The position numbers and the translations under genes are program-made. The notes under the pieces were generated by a model, which did no database searches, was not told where the DNA came from, and worked only from the letters and a program-made list of their open reading frames with translations. Of a DNA stretch of 44,951 nt, positions 7,085 through 15,493 are shown piece after piece. Location: contig JAGAMK010000031.1 of assembly GCA_017624735.1 (NCBI GenBank), forward strand, positions 1-44,951. The letters run 5' to 3'. This DNA comes from Clostridia bacterium (GTDB taxonomy: Bacteria; Bacillota; Clostridia; Oscillospirales; Acutalibacteraceae). The number at the start of each line of letters is the position of its first letter. Position 1 is the first letter of the stretch.

Positions 7085-8224
7085 ATGAATAAAAGAAATT
7101 TATTTGCTATATTTTTGACATTTGTATTGATGTTTTCGTCGTGTGTACCAGCATTTGCGTTTGATTCAGATAATGCTACTATATCACCAACTGATTTTGC
7201 TTTAAAACAGGTTGCTGTAATAGGTGAAAGTGACGCTGAATGTCCTTGGTCTGAAAAAACTGTGATTGATTCTACGATTACACTATACAATATGGAACAA
7301 AAACCAAACGGGTTTGTTTTTAAATTGAAAACAGGAGCTACTGAAAGTGGGTTTATACAGATACATGTTGTTGATGATGCTTGTTCGCTTTACTGTTATG
7401 CTTATGAGGGAAATAGTGAAATTGAATGCATGACGGAGTATTGGAAAATAGATTTGAATAAAACTTCACATATTTATTTTATAGGTAGCTTTAAGTATTT
7501 GATTGGAGGTGACGATGGAAGATATCTGGATGTTTCGACCAATTCCTATGTTGATTATTCTCGAAATGAGCTAAAAACTATCGAAAAAGCATATGCTTCT
7601 CGTGTTGAAAAAAGTCCGGTAAGTATAGAAGCTAGTTCTAGTATGAATACACAAAAAAATGCCACACCTCGTGGAAGTGATGATGAGTTTACTTGGCCTA
7701 TTACATCTGATTTTACCGGACTTTCTATTACTCACAATGGAATAACACAGACGGCACATGACCACTGTACTCCTACTGCAGCAACAGCGATTGTGAGGTA
7801 TTTAAACCATCTAGGCAGGACTCAGTGCTCTGCCGGAGAAACTGTAAATCAGACATTTAGAGAAATGTATATAGCACTCAATACGAATGAGATTCGTTTT
7901 GAAGATTCTTCATACAACGGTACAGGTACAGCACGAACTCAAATTGTTGCAGGAATTAATTATTATGCTACTCAAAATGGAACGACATTAACCGTTGCAA
8001 AACCTCTTTTGGTTACTTTAAGCGGTATGAAATCACATTTAAATAAGAATCGCTTGTTGTTAGTTTCATTAGATGACTTTGCCGGAACATCAGGCCGTCA
8101 TAGTGTGGTAGTTACAGGCTATTCTTCAGATATTCTTCGTATTCAGAATGGGTGGAGCAGAGATAGGGTATCCTACGCTTACTCAAGTTTGGATATTGCA
8201 CAGTATGTTTATATAGGCGCATAA
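7085..8224 (+). CDS. Secreted papain-like (C39/C10-like) cysteine peptidase
   Basis: The 379-residue product has an N-terminal signal peptide (positive MNKR, hydrophobic core, AFA cleavage motif near 24-26). The middle region, about 30-190, is of unknown fold. The C-terminal domain, about 200-379, has the order expected for a papain-like peptidase: Cys228 in DHCTPTAATA, His339 in GRHSVVVTGY and Asn355 in IQNGWSR. It should be exported, and the middle region may be a propeptide that keeps it inactive. GGGGG stands eight bases before the ATG. It is downstream of the sigma/anti-sigma pair in the same orientation and is followed by a strong terminator. The exact peptidase family and substrate are not certain. 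Confidence 0.7.
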   Translation: MNKRNLFAIFLTFVLMFSSCVPAFAFDSDNATISPTDFALKQVAVIGESDAECPWSEKTVIDSTITLYNMEQKPNGFVFKLKTGATESGFIQIHVVDDACSLYCYAYEGNSEIECMTEYWKIDLNKTSHIYFIGSFKYLIGGDDGRYLDVSTNSYVDYSRNELKTIEKAYASRVEKSPVSIEASSSMNTQKNATPRGSDDEFTWPITSDFTGLSITHNGITQTAHDHCTPTAATAIVRYLNHLGRTQCSAGETVNQTFREMYIALNTNEIRFEDSSYNGTGTARTQIVAGINYYATQNGTTLTVAKPLLVTLSGMKSHLNKNRLLLVSLDDFAGTSGRHSVVVTGYSSDILRIQNGWSRDRVSYAYSSLDIAQYVYIGA

Positions 8225-8246
8225 TTATAAATTTAACGTAATATAT

Positions 8247-8279
8247 TACCTCATTCCTTCGGGAATGGGGTATTTTTTT
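8247..8279 (+). terminator. Rho-independent terminator of the sigma/peptidase island
   Basis: CCTCATTCC and GGAATGGGG form a nine-pair stem around a TTCG tetraloop, followed by TATTTTTTT. Confidence 0.92.
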
Positions 8280-8360
8280 GACCTTTTTATTCAATTTTTG
8301 CATTTGTGCTATTATGCCAAAATTTGGAGAAAAATTTTGTTAAAAGATTTTAAATATTTC

Positions 8361-8389
8361 TTGCATTATTATTTTTTTTATTGTATAAT
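8361..8389 (+). promoter_or_regulatory. Sigma-A promoter of mraZ and the dcw cluster
   Basis: TTGCAT (8361-8366) and a perfect TATAAT (8384-8389) are 17 bases apart, upstream of mraZ. Confidence 0.75.
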
Positions 8390-8395
8390 TATCTC

Positions 8396-8436
8396 AAAGT
8401 GGTGTAGAATTCCACTAAAATTCCACTCAAATGGGG
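8396..8436 (+). promoter_or_regulatory. Candidate MraZ operator in the mraZ leader
   Basis: Just after the -10 box there are an AAAGTGG, two copies of TTCCACT spaced 11 bases apart (8410-8416 and 8421-8427), and a TGGGG at 8432-8436. MraZ is known to autoregulate by binding short G-rich direct repeats spaced by about one helical turn. The spacing fits, but orientation is mixed compared with known sites, so the assignment is tentative. Confidence 0.45.
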
Positions 8437-8473
8437 AATTACTTAAAAATTAACTAAAAAAGGAGTGAAAATC

Positions 8474-8878
8474 ATGTTGTTTAAAAGTGCATATTACCAC
8501 AGTCTTGATGCGAAAAACCGTGTTTTCATTCCTGCAAAATTCCGTGATGCTTTGGGTGAAGAATTTGTTGTGTTCAAAGGCAGTGAAAAATGCCTTTATG
8601 TTTACACAAAAGAGGGCTTTGAAAAAGTAAGCCGTCAGTTTATGAATACAAATAACCGTGAGATTCAGAGAGCCTTCTTCAGTCAGGTAGTTGATATGAC
8701 TGCTGATAAACAAGGAAGAATTACTCTTTCAAACGATTTGCTTGAACATGCTGACATCACAAAGGATGTTTCAATTATCGGCGCAGGTTCAAGAATTGAA
8801 ATCTGGGCAACAGAGAATTATAAAGTGGACGTTAAGCCGTTGAGTGAACTTATCAACTTTGATGATTTCACATTCTAA
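8474..8878 (+). CDS. mraZ: Transcriptional regulator MraZ
   Basis: MraZ is an AbrB-fold ring-forming DNA-binding protein that controls the dcw operon. The paired motifs are visible: YHSLDAKNRVFIPAKFRDAL in the first half and DMTADKQGRITLSNDLLEHA in the second, each with the D-x-K-x-R signature. At 134 residues it is about normal. The ATG at 8474 is used because AAGGAG (8459-8464) overlaps the alternative GTG at 8465 and stands nine bases before the ATG. It opens the dcw cluster and is immediately followed by rsmH. Confidence 0.95.
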   Translation: MLFKSAYYHSLDAKNRVFIPAKFRDALGEEFVVFKGSEKCLYVYTKEGFEKVSRQFMNTNNREIQRAFFSQVVDMTADKQGRITLSNDLLEHADITKDVSIIGAGSRIEIWATENYKVDVKPLSELINFDDFTF

Positions 8879-8890
8879 AAGGTGAGTAGT

Positions 8891-9805
8891 ATGGAATTTT
8901 CACATATCTCAGTTCTTTTTGATGAGACGATTGAGTCACTCAATATTAAATCAGATGGTTTGTATGTTGACTGTACCTGTGGCGGAGCGGGGCATTCAAG
9001 GGCAATTCTTGAACGCATCCCGGACGGCGCTCTCGTTGCTATTGACCGTGACCCCGACGCCATTCAGGTAATTACCGAGAGAATCGGTGGTAATCCCAAT
9101 GTGGAAATAGTCAACAATAATTTCAATAATATAAAAGATATTTTAAACGGCAGACAAGCTGACGGAATCCTTGCAGATTTGGGTGTCAGTTCATTCCAGC
9201 TTGATACACCTGAAAGAGGATTTTCATTCCACCATGATGCACCACTCGATATGCGAATGAGCAAAACGGGAAAAAGTGCTTATGATGTGGTGAATGGTTA
9301 TTCAGAACAAGAACTTTGTAACATAATCACCCGATACGGTGAAGAAAAGTTCGCTCGCAGTATTGCAAAGAACATTGTTAAGGCGAGAAAAACAAAACCT
9401 CTTGAAACAACATTAGAACTTGCTGAACTTATAAAAGACTCCGTTCCTGCAAAGTATCGTCGTGACGGTCATCCTGCAAGAAAAACATTCCAGGCAATAA
9501 GAATTGAAGTTAATGATGAACTTTCAACGCTTAGTCGTGCGGTTGATGATATGTTCCATTGTCTTAAAGTTGGTGGAAGACTTTCGATAATCACTTTCCA
9601 CTCCCTTGAAGACAGAACAGTTAAAGAAAAGTTTCGTGAATTCACAGTGGGATGTACTTGTCCTAAAGAATTTCCGGTTTGTGTATGTGGAAATACTCCC
9701 GAAGGTAAACTTGTGAATAAAGGCTTATCTGCAAAGCAATCCGAATTGGATGCTAACAATAGAAGCCGAAGCGCAAGACTTCGTACAATCGAAAGATTGA
9801 AATGA
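8891..9805 (+). CDS. rsmH: 16S rRNA (cytosine-1402-N4)-methyltransferase
   Basis: RsmH methylates N4 of C1402 in the ribosomal P site using S-adenosylmethionine. The SAM-binding loop reads DCTCGGAGHS, where the usual form is D-G-T-x-G-G-G-G-H-S, so two glycine positions are Cys and Ala. DLGVSSFQLD, ERGFSFHHDAPLDMRM and IITFHSLEDRTVK are further conserved motifs. At 304 residues it is full length. The ATG at 8891 is favoured, with AAAGGTGAG before it; an upstream GTG at 8882 lies within that site. It is the second gene of the dcw cluster. Confidence 0.95.
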   Translation: MEFSHISVLFDETIESLNIKSDGLYVDCTCGGAGHSRAILERIPDGALVAIDRDPDAIQVITERIGGNPNVEIVNNNFNNIKDILNGRQADGILADLGVSSFQLDTPERGFSFHHDAPLDMRMSKTGKSAYDVVNGYSEQELCNIITRYGEEKFARSIAKNIVKARKTKPLETTLELAELIKDSVPAKYRRDGHPARKTFQAIRIEVNDELSTLSRAVDDMFHCLKVGGRLSIITFHSLEDRTVKEKFREFTVGCTCPKEFPVCVCGNTPEGKLVNKGLSAKQSELDANNRSRSARLRTIERLK

Positions 9806-9829
9806 TTTTTAAGGTAAAGGAAGAGAAAA

Positions 9830-10333
9830 TTGGCGCAACAGAATAGAAATGCTTATGCTTACAATTATAATAGAAATGAAAGAATAGTTTCTTACAATGG
9901 TTCTGCTGCACCAAAGGTGAGACCTGAACCTCAAAAGAAACCACAGCTTGAACTTGTTAAGAAAACAAGATTAACTGCTCAGCAGATGCGTCAGCAAACT
10001 GCGGCAGAAACAAGAAAAACAATAAAGGTTATGTGCGTTGCTATGGCAATTTTAATGTTCATGGCTCTGGCGATTTATAGCCGTGTAAAGCTTGACGAAA
10101 TCAATCGTGAAATCAGTTCCGTTGAAAAGAAAATTGAACTGGCACAGAGCGACGCCGTAAAACTCAACAATGAGCTTAATGCAATCGTATCAATCAATAA
10201 TGTTGAAGAGTATGCAACCAACGAATTGGGAATGACAAAAATTCAGGATTATCAGGTTTATTATATTGATATGTCCTCCCAGGACTATGTTGCAGTTGCT
10301 AATGGTGAAAGCATAAACAACAATAATAAGTAA
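9830..10333 (+). CDS. ftsL: FtsL-like septum protein
   Basis: FtsL is a bitopic divisome protein that forms a coiled-coil complex with DivIC/FtsB and DivIB/FtsQ and activates septal synthesis. The 167-residue product has a 65-residue cytosolic part rich in Asn, Gln and Lys, a transmembrane helix at about 66-84 and a coiled coil at about 87-120, then the GMTKIQDYQVYYID tail typical of clostridial FtsL. Sequence conservation of the family is low, so position between rsmH and the PBP is the main support. Translation probably starts at TTG (9830), with AAAGGAAG six bases before it; no ATG lies nearby in frame. Confidence 0.8.
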   Translation: MAQQNRNAYAYNYNRNERIVSYNGSAAPKVRPEPQKKPQLELVKKTRLTAQQMRQQTAAETRKTIKVMCVAMAILMFMALAIYSRVKLDEINREISSVEKKIELAQSDAVKLNNELNAIVSINNVEEYATNELGMTKIQDYQVYYIDMSSQDYVAVANGESINNNNK

Positions 10334-10432
10334 TATATTTAATATGAAAGCAAAGGAGAGTTGGGGCAAATGCCGTTAACTCTCGTTGTTTTATTTAAAA
10401 AGCAAAATTCTAAGCAAAGGAAGTGGCGAAAA

Positions 10433-12649
10433 ATGAATAGAAAACCTACGAAAAAAATGGAAAGTCGCTCTTTAAAGGCATTTTTCATTTTCTGTGCTGC
10501 TTTACTTTTGCTTATAGGAAATCTTTTCTGGATTCAGATTGTAAAGGGTGAAGAGTATCGGCTTAAAGCAGAGAGAAATCAGTTGAGTGACACAATTGTT
10601 GCAGCAAATCGCGGAACAATTTACGACTCAAATATGAAAGTTCTTGCACAGAGTGCCTCTGCTTGGTTGGTTTACATAAATCCTTCAAAAATAAAAACTG
10701 AAGAGCAAAAAACACTTTTGGTTGATGGCTTTGTATCAATTTTCGACCTTGATGCTGAAACTGTGACTAAAAAAGTTAACCGTCAGCAGAGTGGTTACGA
10801 AAAAATTATTGGTCAGATAGATAATGAGCAAAAAGCAAAGTTGCAGGAATATATTTCTCAACACAAGGATAAAAAACTTGGCACAATTATTGGCATTGAC
10901 CCTGATACAAAGCGTTATTATCCTTTAGGCTCATTTGCATCAACAGTTATCGGTTTCACAGGTTCTGAAGATACAGGCCGTGCAGGTCTTGAACTTAAAT
11001 ACAACTCAAAACTTACAGGCTCACCGGGACGAATCATTACTGCACAAAATGCACTTGCCGGTGATATGCCAAACGATTACGAAACAACTTACGATGCAGA
11101 GCAGGGCAATAGCCTTGTGCTTACCATTGACGAAGTTATTCAGTATTATCTTGAACAGCAGTTGGCTCAGGCAGTTGAAGAAACACAGGCAAAATATGCT
11201 TACGGTATCATTATGGACGTTAAAACAGGCGCAATCCTAGGTATGTCCACAATGCCTGACTATGATTTGAATACTCCATATAAAGTTTACTCTCCAAAAA
11301 TTGCCGAAGCGATTGCAACTATGGAAGATGCAAATGAGAGAGCACAGGCAGAAACAAATGCTCTTTATTCTCAATGGAGAAACAGAACAATTTCTGACTC
11401 ATATGAACCTGGTTCAGTTTTCAAATTGTTTGTTGCAGCAGCAGCCCTTGAGGAGGGCGTTATGACAACTGAAACAACATATAACTGCACAAGCTCAATT
11501 AAAGTTGCTAATTATTATCAACATTGTTTCAACCATAATGTTCACGGTGTACAAACAGTTGCTGAGGCATTACCTAACTCATGTAACACATTCTTTATCA
11601 CAATGGGACAGAGAATGGGCAAACAGACCTTCTCAAAATATTTTGAGGCTTTCGGGTTTACCGAGGCAACGGGAATTGACCTTCCGTCAGAAGCAGTACC
11701 GGTTGCAGGTAAAACATATTATCCGGTAGATAAAATGGGTATTGCAGAGCTTTCCTCAGCATCATTCGGTCAGACTTTCCAGACAACACCAATCCAGATG
11801 ATTACTGCTGTGGCATCATTGGGTAACGGTGGAAAACTTATGACACCTTATGTTGTTAAACAAGTTCTTGACGAAAACGGAAATATTATTTCCGAAACAA
11901 AACCAACAGTAAAACGTCAGGTTATCTCACAAAAAACTGCAGAAACTATGACAAGCCTTATGGAAGGTGTTGTTAATTGGGGTACTGCGAAGAATGCTTA
12001 TGTTGCAGGCTACCATATTGCAGGTAAAACAGGTACTAGTGAAAAACTTAGTACAGATAATGAAGTTATCGCTTCTTTTGCAGGCTTTGCTCCTGCTAAT
12101 GACCCACAAATTGCAGTGCTTATTGCGGTTGATGAACCACAACTTTACAGAACAGGTGGTTCGGGTGCAGCACCTATTGCAGGTAGAATTTTTGAAAATA
12201 TTCTCGCATACTTGAATGTTGACCCACAGTATACTGATGAAGAACTTACAAAGGCAACGGTTACAGCACCAAATCTTATAGGCTCAAGTGTTGATAAGGT
12301 TAAATCACAGGCATCAACATTCACAGTTAAGGTGATTGGTAACGGTAAAACTGTTGTTTCACAGATTCCGTCTTCAAATCAGTCAATGCCAAAGGGTGGA
12401 ATTATTGTAGTCTATACGGAAGAAAACGCAGAAAGACAAACAGGAACTGTTCCAAATCTTTCGGGACTTACAATTTCTGAGGCTAATCGTATTGCAGTCA
12501 ATGCAGGCTTCAATATAAAGGTTGCAGGTACAACTCAAGGTGCAAATCAGGTTATTTCCTATAAACAAAGTATTCAGGCGGGAAATGTTGCACAGCTTGG
12601 AACGGTTATTACTGTTTATTTCCGTTCAAGCGAAAACGTAACGGACTAA
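10433..12649 (+). CDS. ftsI: Class B penicillin-binding protein (FtsI/SpoVD type) with two PASTA domains
   Basis: This transpeptidase crosslinks septal peptidoglycan; relatives with PASTA domains serve division (PBP2B) or spore cortex synthesis (SpoVD), and sequence alone does not separate these. The protein has a short basic cytosolic tail, a transmembrane helix at about 14-35, a dimerisation domain, and a transpeptidase domain with S328-V-F-K, S383-C-N and K532-T-G-T. Two PASTA repeats follow (about 605-662 and 668-736). I use the ATG at 10433 (738 residues), preceded by AAAGGAAG. An in-frame ATG at 10370 and a TTG at 10361 with a second Shine-Dalgarno would add a 21-24-residue tail. Confidence 0.93.
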   Translation: MNRKPTKKMESRSLKAFFIFCAALLLLIGNLFWIQIVKGEEYRLKAERNQLSDTIVAANRGTIYDSNMKVLAQSASAWLVYINPSKIKTEEQKTLLVDGFVSIFDLDAETVTKKVNRQQSGYEKIIGQIDNEQKAKLQEYISQHKDKKLGTIIGIDPDTKRYYPLGSFASTVIGFTGSEDTGRAGLELKYNSKLTGSPGRIITAQNALAGDMPNDYETTYDAEQGNSLVLTIDEVIQYYLEQQLAQAVEETQAKYAYGIIMDVKTGAILGMSTMPDYDLNTPYKVYSPKIAEAIATMEDANERAQAETNALYSQWRNRTISDSYEPGSVFKLFVAAAALEEGVMTTETTYNCTSSIKVANYYQHCFNHNVHGVQTVAEALPNSCNTFFITMGQRMGKQTFSKYFEAFGFTEATGIDLPSEAVPVAGKTYYPVDKMGIAELSSASFGQTFQTTPIQMITAVASLGNGGKLMTPYVVKQVLDENGNIISETKPTVKRQVISQKTAETMTSLMEGVVNWGTAKNAYVAGYHIAGKTGTSEKLSTDNEVIASFAGFAPANDPQIAVLIAVDEPQLYRTGGSGAAPIAGRIFENILAYLNVDPQYTDEELTKATVTAPNLIGSSVDKVKSQASTFTVKVIGNGKTVVSQIPSSNQSMPKGGIIVVYTEENAERQTGTVPNLSGLTISEANRIAVNAGFNIKVAGTTQGANQVISYKQSIQAGNVAQLGTVITVYFRSSENVTD

Positions 12650-12676
12650 AATTATAACTTAATATGAGGTAAAACA

Positions 12677-14110
12677 ATGAAACTTTCTTCACTTCTTAAG
12701 GGTGTGAAAACACAGGATGTGTATGAAGAAAGGGAAGTTGAAAGAGTAACGGATAAGGATAATGAAAATTTAAAAAATGCGCTGTTTGTTTGCATCGACG
12801 GAAATCGTTGCGACGGTCACTCATTAGCAGAAAAAGTTATTGAAAATGGTGCTGTTGCAGTAGTGACAAGCAGAGATTTAGGGGTAAAAGAGCAGATTGT
12901 TGTAGAAGATACAAGGTGTGCATTATCACAGATTGCATCAAATTTTTATGGAAATCCTTCGGAAAAATTAAAAATTATCGGTGTTACGGGGACTAACGGA
13001 AAAACATCAACTTGTTTTTTCATCAAGAATATTCTTGAAAGTCTTGGTAAAAAGTGTGGATTAATCGGAACGGTGAAAAATACCTGGGGAGATGAGAGTT
13101 ATGACTCAGTTTTAACAACTCCCGAGCCCATGGAATTGCAGAAAATCTTTAATGAAATGGTAAAATCAGGTTGCAAATATTGTGTTATGGAGGTTTCTTC
13201 ACAGGCACTATCGCAAAAAAGAGTTCACGGAATTAAGTTTTGTGCATCTGCACTCACTAATATAACCCCCGAGCATCTTGATTATCACATCAATATGGAA
13301 AACTACATAAATGCAAAATTTTTGCTTTTTAATCAGTCAGATTTTGTCTGTGTGAACATTGATGATGAAGTAATCAAAGATAATATTTATAAAACAGAAT
13401 GTAAAACATTCACATATTCATCCACTGATGACTGGGCAGATTACACTGCGAAGAATGTCATTTGTAATGAAGACGGTATAAGATATGAATTTGTTGGAAT
13501 GGACTGTATAAGCAGAATAGAATCGCCACTTTTCGGCAGATTTACAGTATATAATACGCTCTGTGCAGTATCGATTTTAATAAATCTCGGATTTGATATT
13601 GACGAAATTTCAAAAGCGATTAAGAATGTTAAACCCATAAAGGGCAGAGCAGAAATTGTACCAATTAACAAGAAATTCAAAGTGATGATAGATTATGCTC
13701 ACACTCCTGATGGACTGCGGAATATCCTTTCTTGTGTTCGTGAAATCACAAGAGGAAAAGTGATTGTAGTTTTCGGTTGTGGTGGCGACAGAGATAAAAG
13801 TAAACGTGCCGAAATGGGCAGAATTGCAGGGGAAATGTCCGATGTTGCAGTTGTGACAAGTGATAATCCCCGAAACGAAAACCCTTTACTTATAATAAAT
13901 GACATTCTCTGCGGAATGGAAAAATCAAAGGCAAGAATTGCAGTTATTGAAAATCGCCGTCAAGCAATAGAATTTGCTCTCGGCAAGGCAAAAAAAGGTG
14001 ATTTGGTGCTTCTTGCAGGTAAGGGTCACGAAATCTATCAGATTGTGGGAAATGAAAAAAATCCCTTTGATGAAAGGGAAATAATAAAAGAGTATTTTAT
14101 GGAGATTTAG
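12677..14110 (+). CDS. murE: UDP-MurNAc-L-Ala-D-Glu:meso-DAP ligase
   Basis: MurE adds the third residue to the peptidoglycan stem peptide in an ATP-dependent cytosolic step. The P-loop GTNGKTS is at 105-111, HLDYH follows in the central domain, and DNPR is at 396-399. The DNPR motif marks enzymes that accept meso-diaminopimelate rather than lysine. The motif continues N-E-N-P, where an acidic residue is more usual at the second Asn. The length of 477 residues is normal. GAGGT precedes the ATG; murF follows after nine bases. Confidence 0.95.
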   Translation: MKLSSLLKGVKTQDVYEEREVERVTDKDNENLKNALFVCIDGNRCDGHSLAEKVIENGAVAVVTSRDLGVKEQIVVEDTRCALSQIASNFYGNPSEKLKIIGVTGTNGKTSTCFFIKNILESLGKKCGLIGTVKNTWGDESYDSVLTTPEPMELQKIFNEMVKSGCKYCVMEVSSQALSQKRVHGIKFCASALTNITPEHLDYHINMENYINAKFLLFNQSDFVCVNIDDEVIKDNIYKTECKTFTYSSTDDWADYTAKNVICNEDGIRYEFVGMDCISRIESPLFGRFTVYNTLCAVSILINLGFDIDEISKAIKNVKPIKGRAEIVPINKKFKVMIDYAHTPDGLRNILSCVREITRGKVIVVFGCGGDRDKSKRAEMGRIAGEMSDVAVVTSDNPRNENPLLIINDILCGMEKSKARIAVIENRRQAIEFALGKAKKGDLVLLAGKGHEIYQIVGNEKNPFDEREIIKEYFMEI

Positions 14111-14119
14111 GAGAAAACA

Positions 14120-15481
14120 ATGAACTTAAAAGTAGCGGAAATTGCAAAAGCATTAGGAACAATTGTTGATTCTCAAAATATAATAAATCGTGTGTCCATT
14201 GACAGTCGTGATGTGGACGAAAACACAATTTTCTTCTGTATTAAAGGTGAACGCTTTGACGGTCACGATTTCATAAATGATGTGGCAGAAAAAGGTGTCG
14301 GTGCTATCGTAAGTCACAAGAAAACTGAGTGCAAGGCACCAATAATTTACGTTGAAGACACAAAACAAGCATTCCTTGATTTTGCGTCGTATTACAGATG
14401 CTCATTTGACGATTTGCTTGTTGTGGGACTTACGGGTAGTGTTGGCAAAACAACAACAAAAGAAATGGTTGCTTGTGTATTGGCACAAAAGGGCGAAACT
14501 CTTAAAACAGAAGGTAATTTAAATAACGAAATCGGTGTTCCGAGAACACTTTTCCGCCTTGAAAACACAACAAAAAATGCCGTTATTGAAATGGGAATGG
14601 ATGGTGCAGGGCAGATTTCAGACCTTACAAATTGTGCAAAACCCGACTGCGGAATTATCACCAATGTAGGTGTTTCCCACATTGAAAATCTCGGCTCGAG
14701 AGAGGGCATTTTAAAGGCAAAACTTGAGATTTTAGAAGGTCTCCCAAAAGGTGCACCACTTTTCTTGAATGGCGATAACGATTTGCTCTCAACTGTTAAA
14801 AATGATGATTATAAATTGGTTTTCTTCGGCATTGAAAATAAGAATTGTGATGTGTTGGCGGAAGAAATTACAGAAATAGGGCTTACAACGGAATTTGTTG
14901 CAGTTAAAGGTGACATAAGACAAAAAATTACCATTCCAACTGTGGGAATTCACAATGTTTATGACGCATTAACAGCATTTTCAGTAGGTCTTGAATATGG
15001 TGTTTCACCCGAAAAAATCGCAGAAGGTCTTTTAGGCTACACTCCGTCAGGAATGCGACAGAGAATTAAAGAAACAGGTGGAATTACGGTTATTGAAGAC
15101 TGTTACAATGCGAGTCCCGACTCACAAAGGGCAGGTCTTAACTCACTTTGTAAGATTGCAAAGGGTAGAAAAATCGCAGTTTTAGGCGATATGTTTGAGA
15201 TGGGCGATTACAGCGAAACTGCCCACAGAACTGTTGGTGAATATGCAGCAGAAAGCAAAGTTGATATGCTTTTTACCTGTGGTGAACAGTCACTCTTTAT
15301 GGCAGACAGTGCAAAAAAAGCAGGACTTTCTAATGTCTTTGCTTTTACAGATAAAAACGAACTTGCAGAATCTCTTTTAAGTGAAATAAAAATCGGCGAC
15401 ACCTTGCTTTTCAAGGCAAGTCGTGGTATGAAGCTTGAGGAGATTATTGAAAAAGTTTACGAACAGTGGGATGTAAAATAA
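14120..15481 (+). CDS. murF: UDP-MurNAc-tripeptide:D-Ala-D-Ala ligase
   Basis: MurF attaches the D-Ala-D-Ala dipeptide to complete the UDP-MurNAc pentapeptide. The P-loop GSVGKTTT is at 106-113, followed by EGNLNNEIGVP, a MurF hallmark, and EMGMDGAGQI. The C-terminal domain holds DCYNASPDS and LGDMFEMG. At 453 residues it is full length. GGAG precedes the ATG. It is tightly packed between murE and mraY. Confidence 0.95.
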   Translation: MNLKVAEIAKALGTIVDSQNIINRVSIDSRDVDENTIFFCIKGERFDGHDFINDVAEKGVGAIVSHKKTECKAPIIYVEDTKQAFLDFASYYRCSFDDLLVVGLTGSVGKTTTKEMVACVLAQKGETLKTEGNLNNEIGVPRTLFRLENTTKNAVIEMGMDGAGQISDLTNCAKPDCGIITNVGVSHIENLGSREGILKAKLEILEGLPKGAPLFLNGDNDLLSTVKNDDYKLVFFGIENKNCDVLAEEITEIGLTTEFVAVKGDIRQKITIPTVGIHNVYDALTAFSVGLEYGVSPEKIAEGLLGYTPSGMRQRIKETGGITVIEDCYNASPDSQRAGLNSLCKIAKGRKIAVLGDMFEMGDYSETAHRTVGEYAAESKVDMLFTCGEQSLFMADSAKKAGLSNVFAFTDKNELAESLLSEIKIGDTLLFKASRGMKLEEIIEKVYEQWDVK

Positions 15482-15493
15482 GGAGATGTTTAT

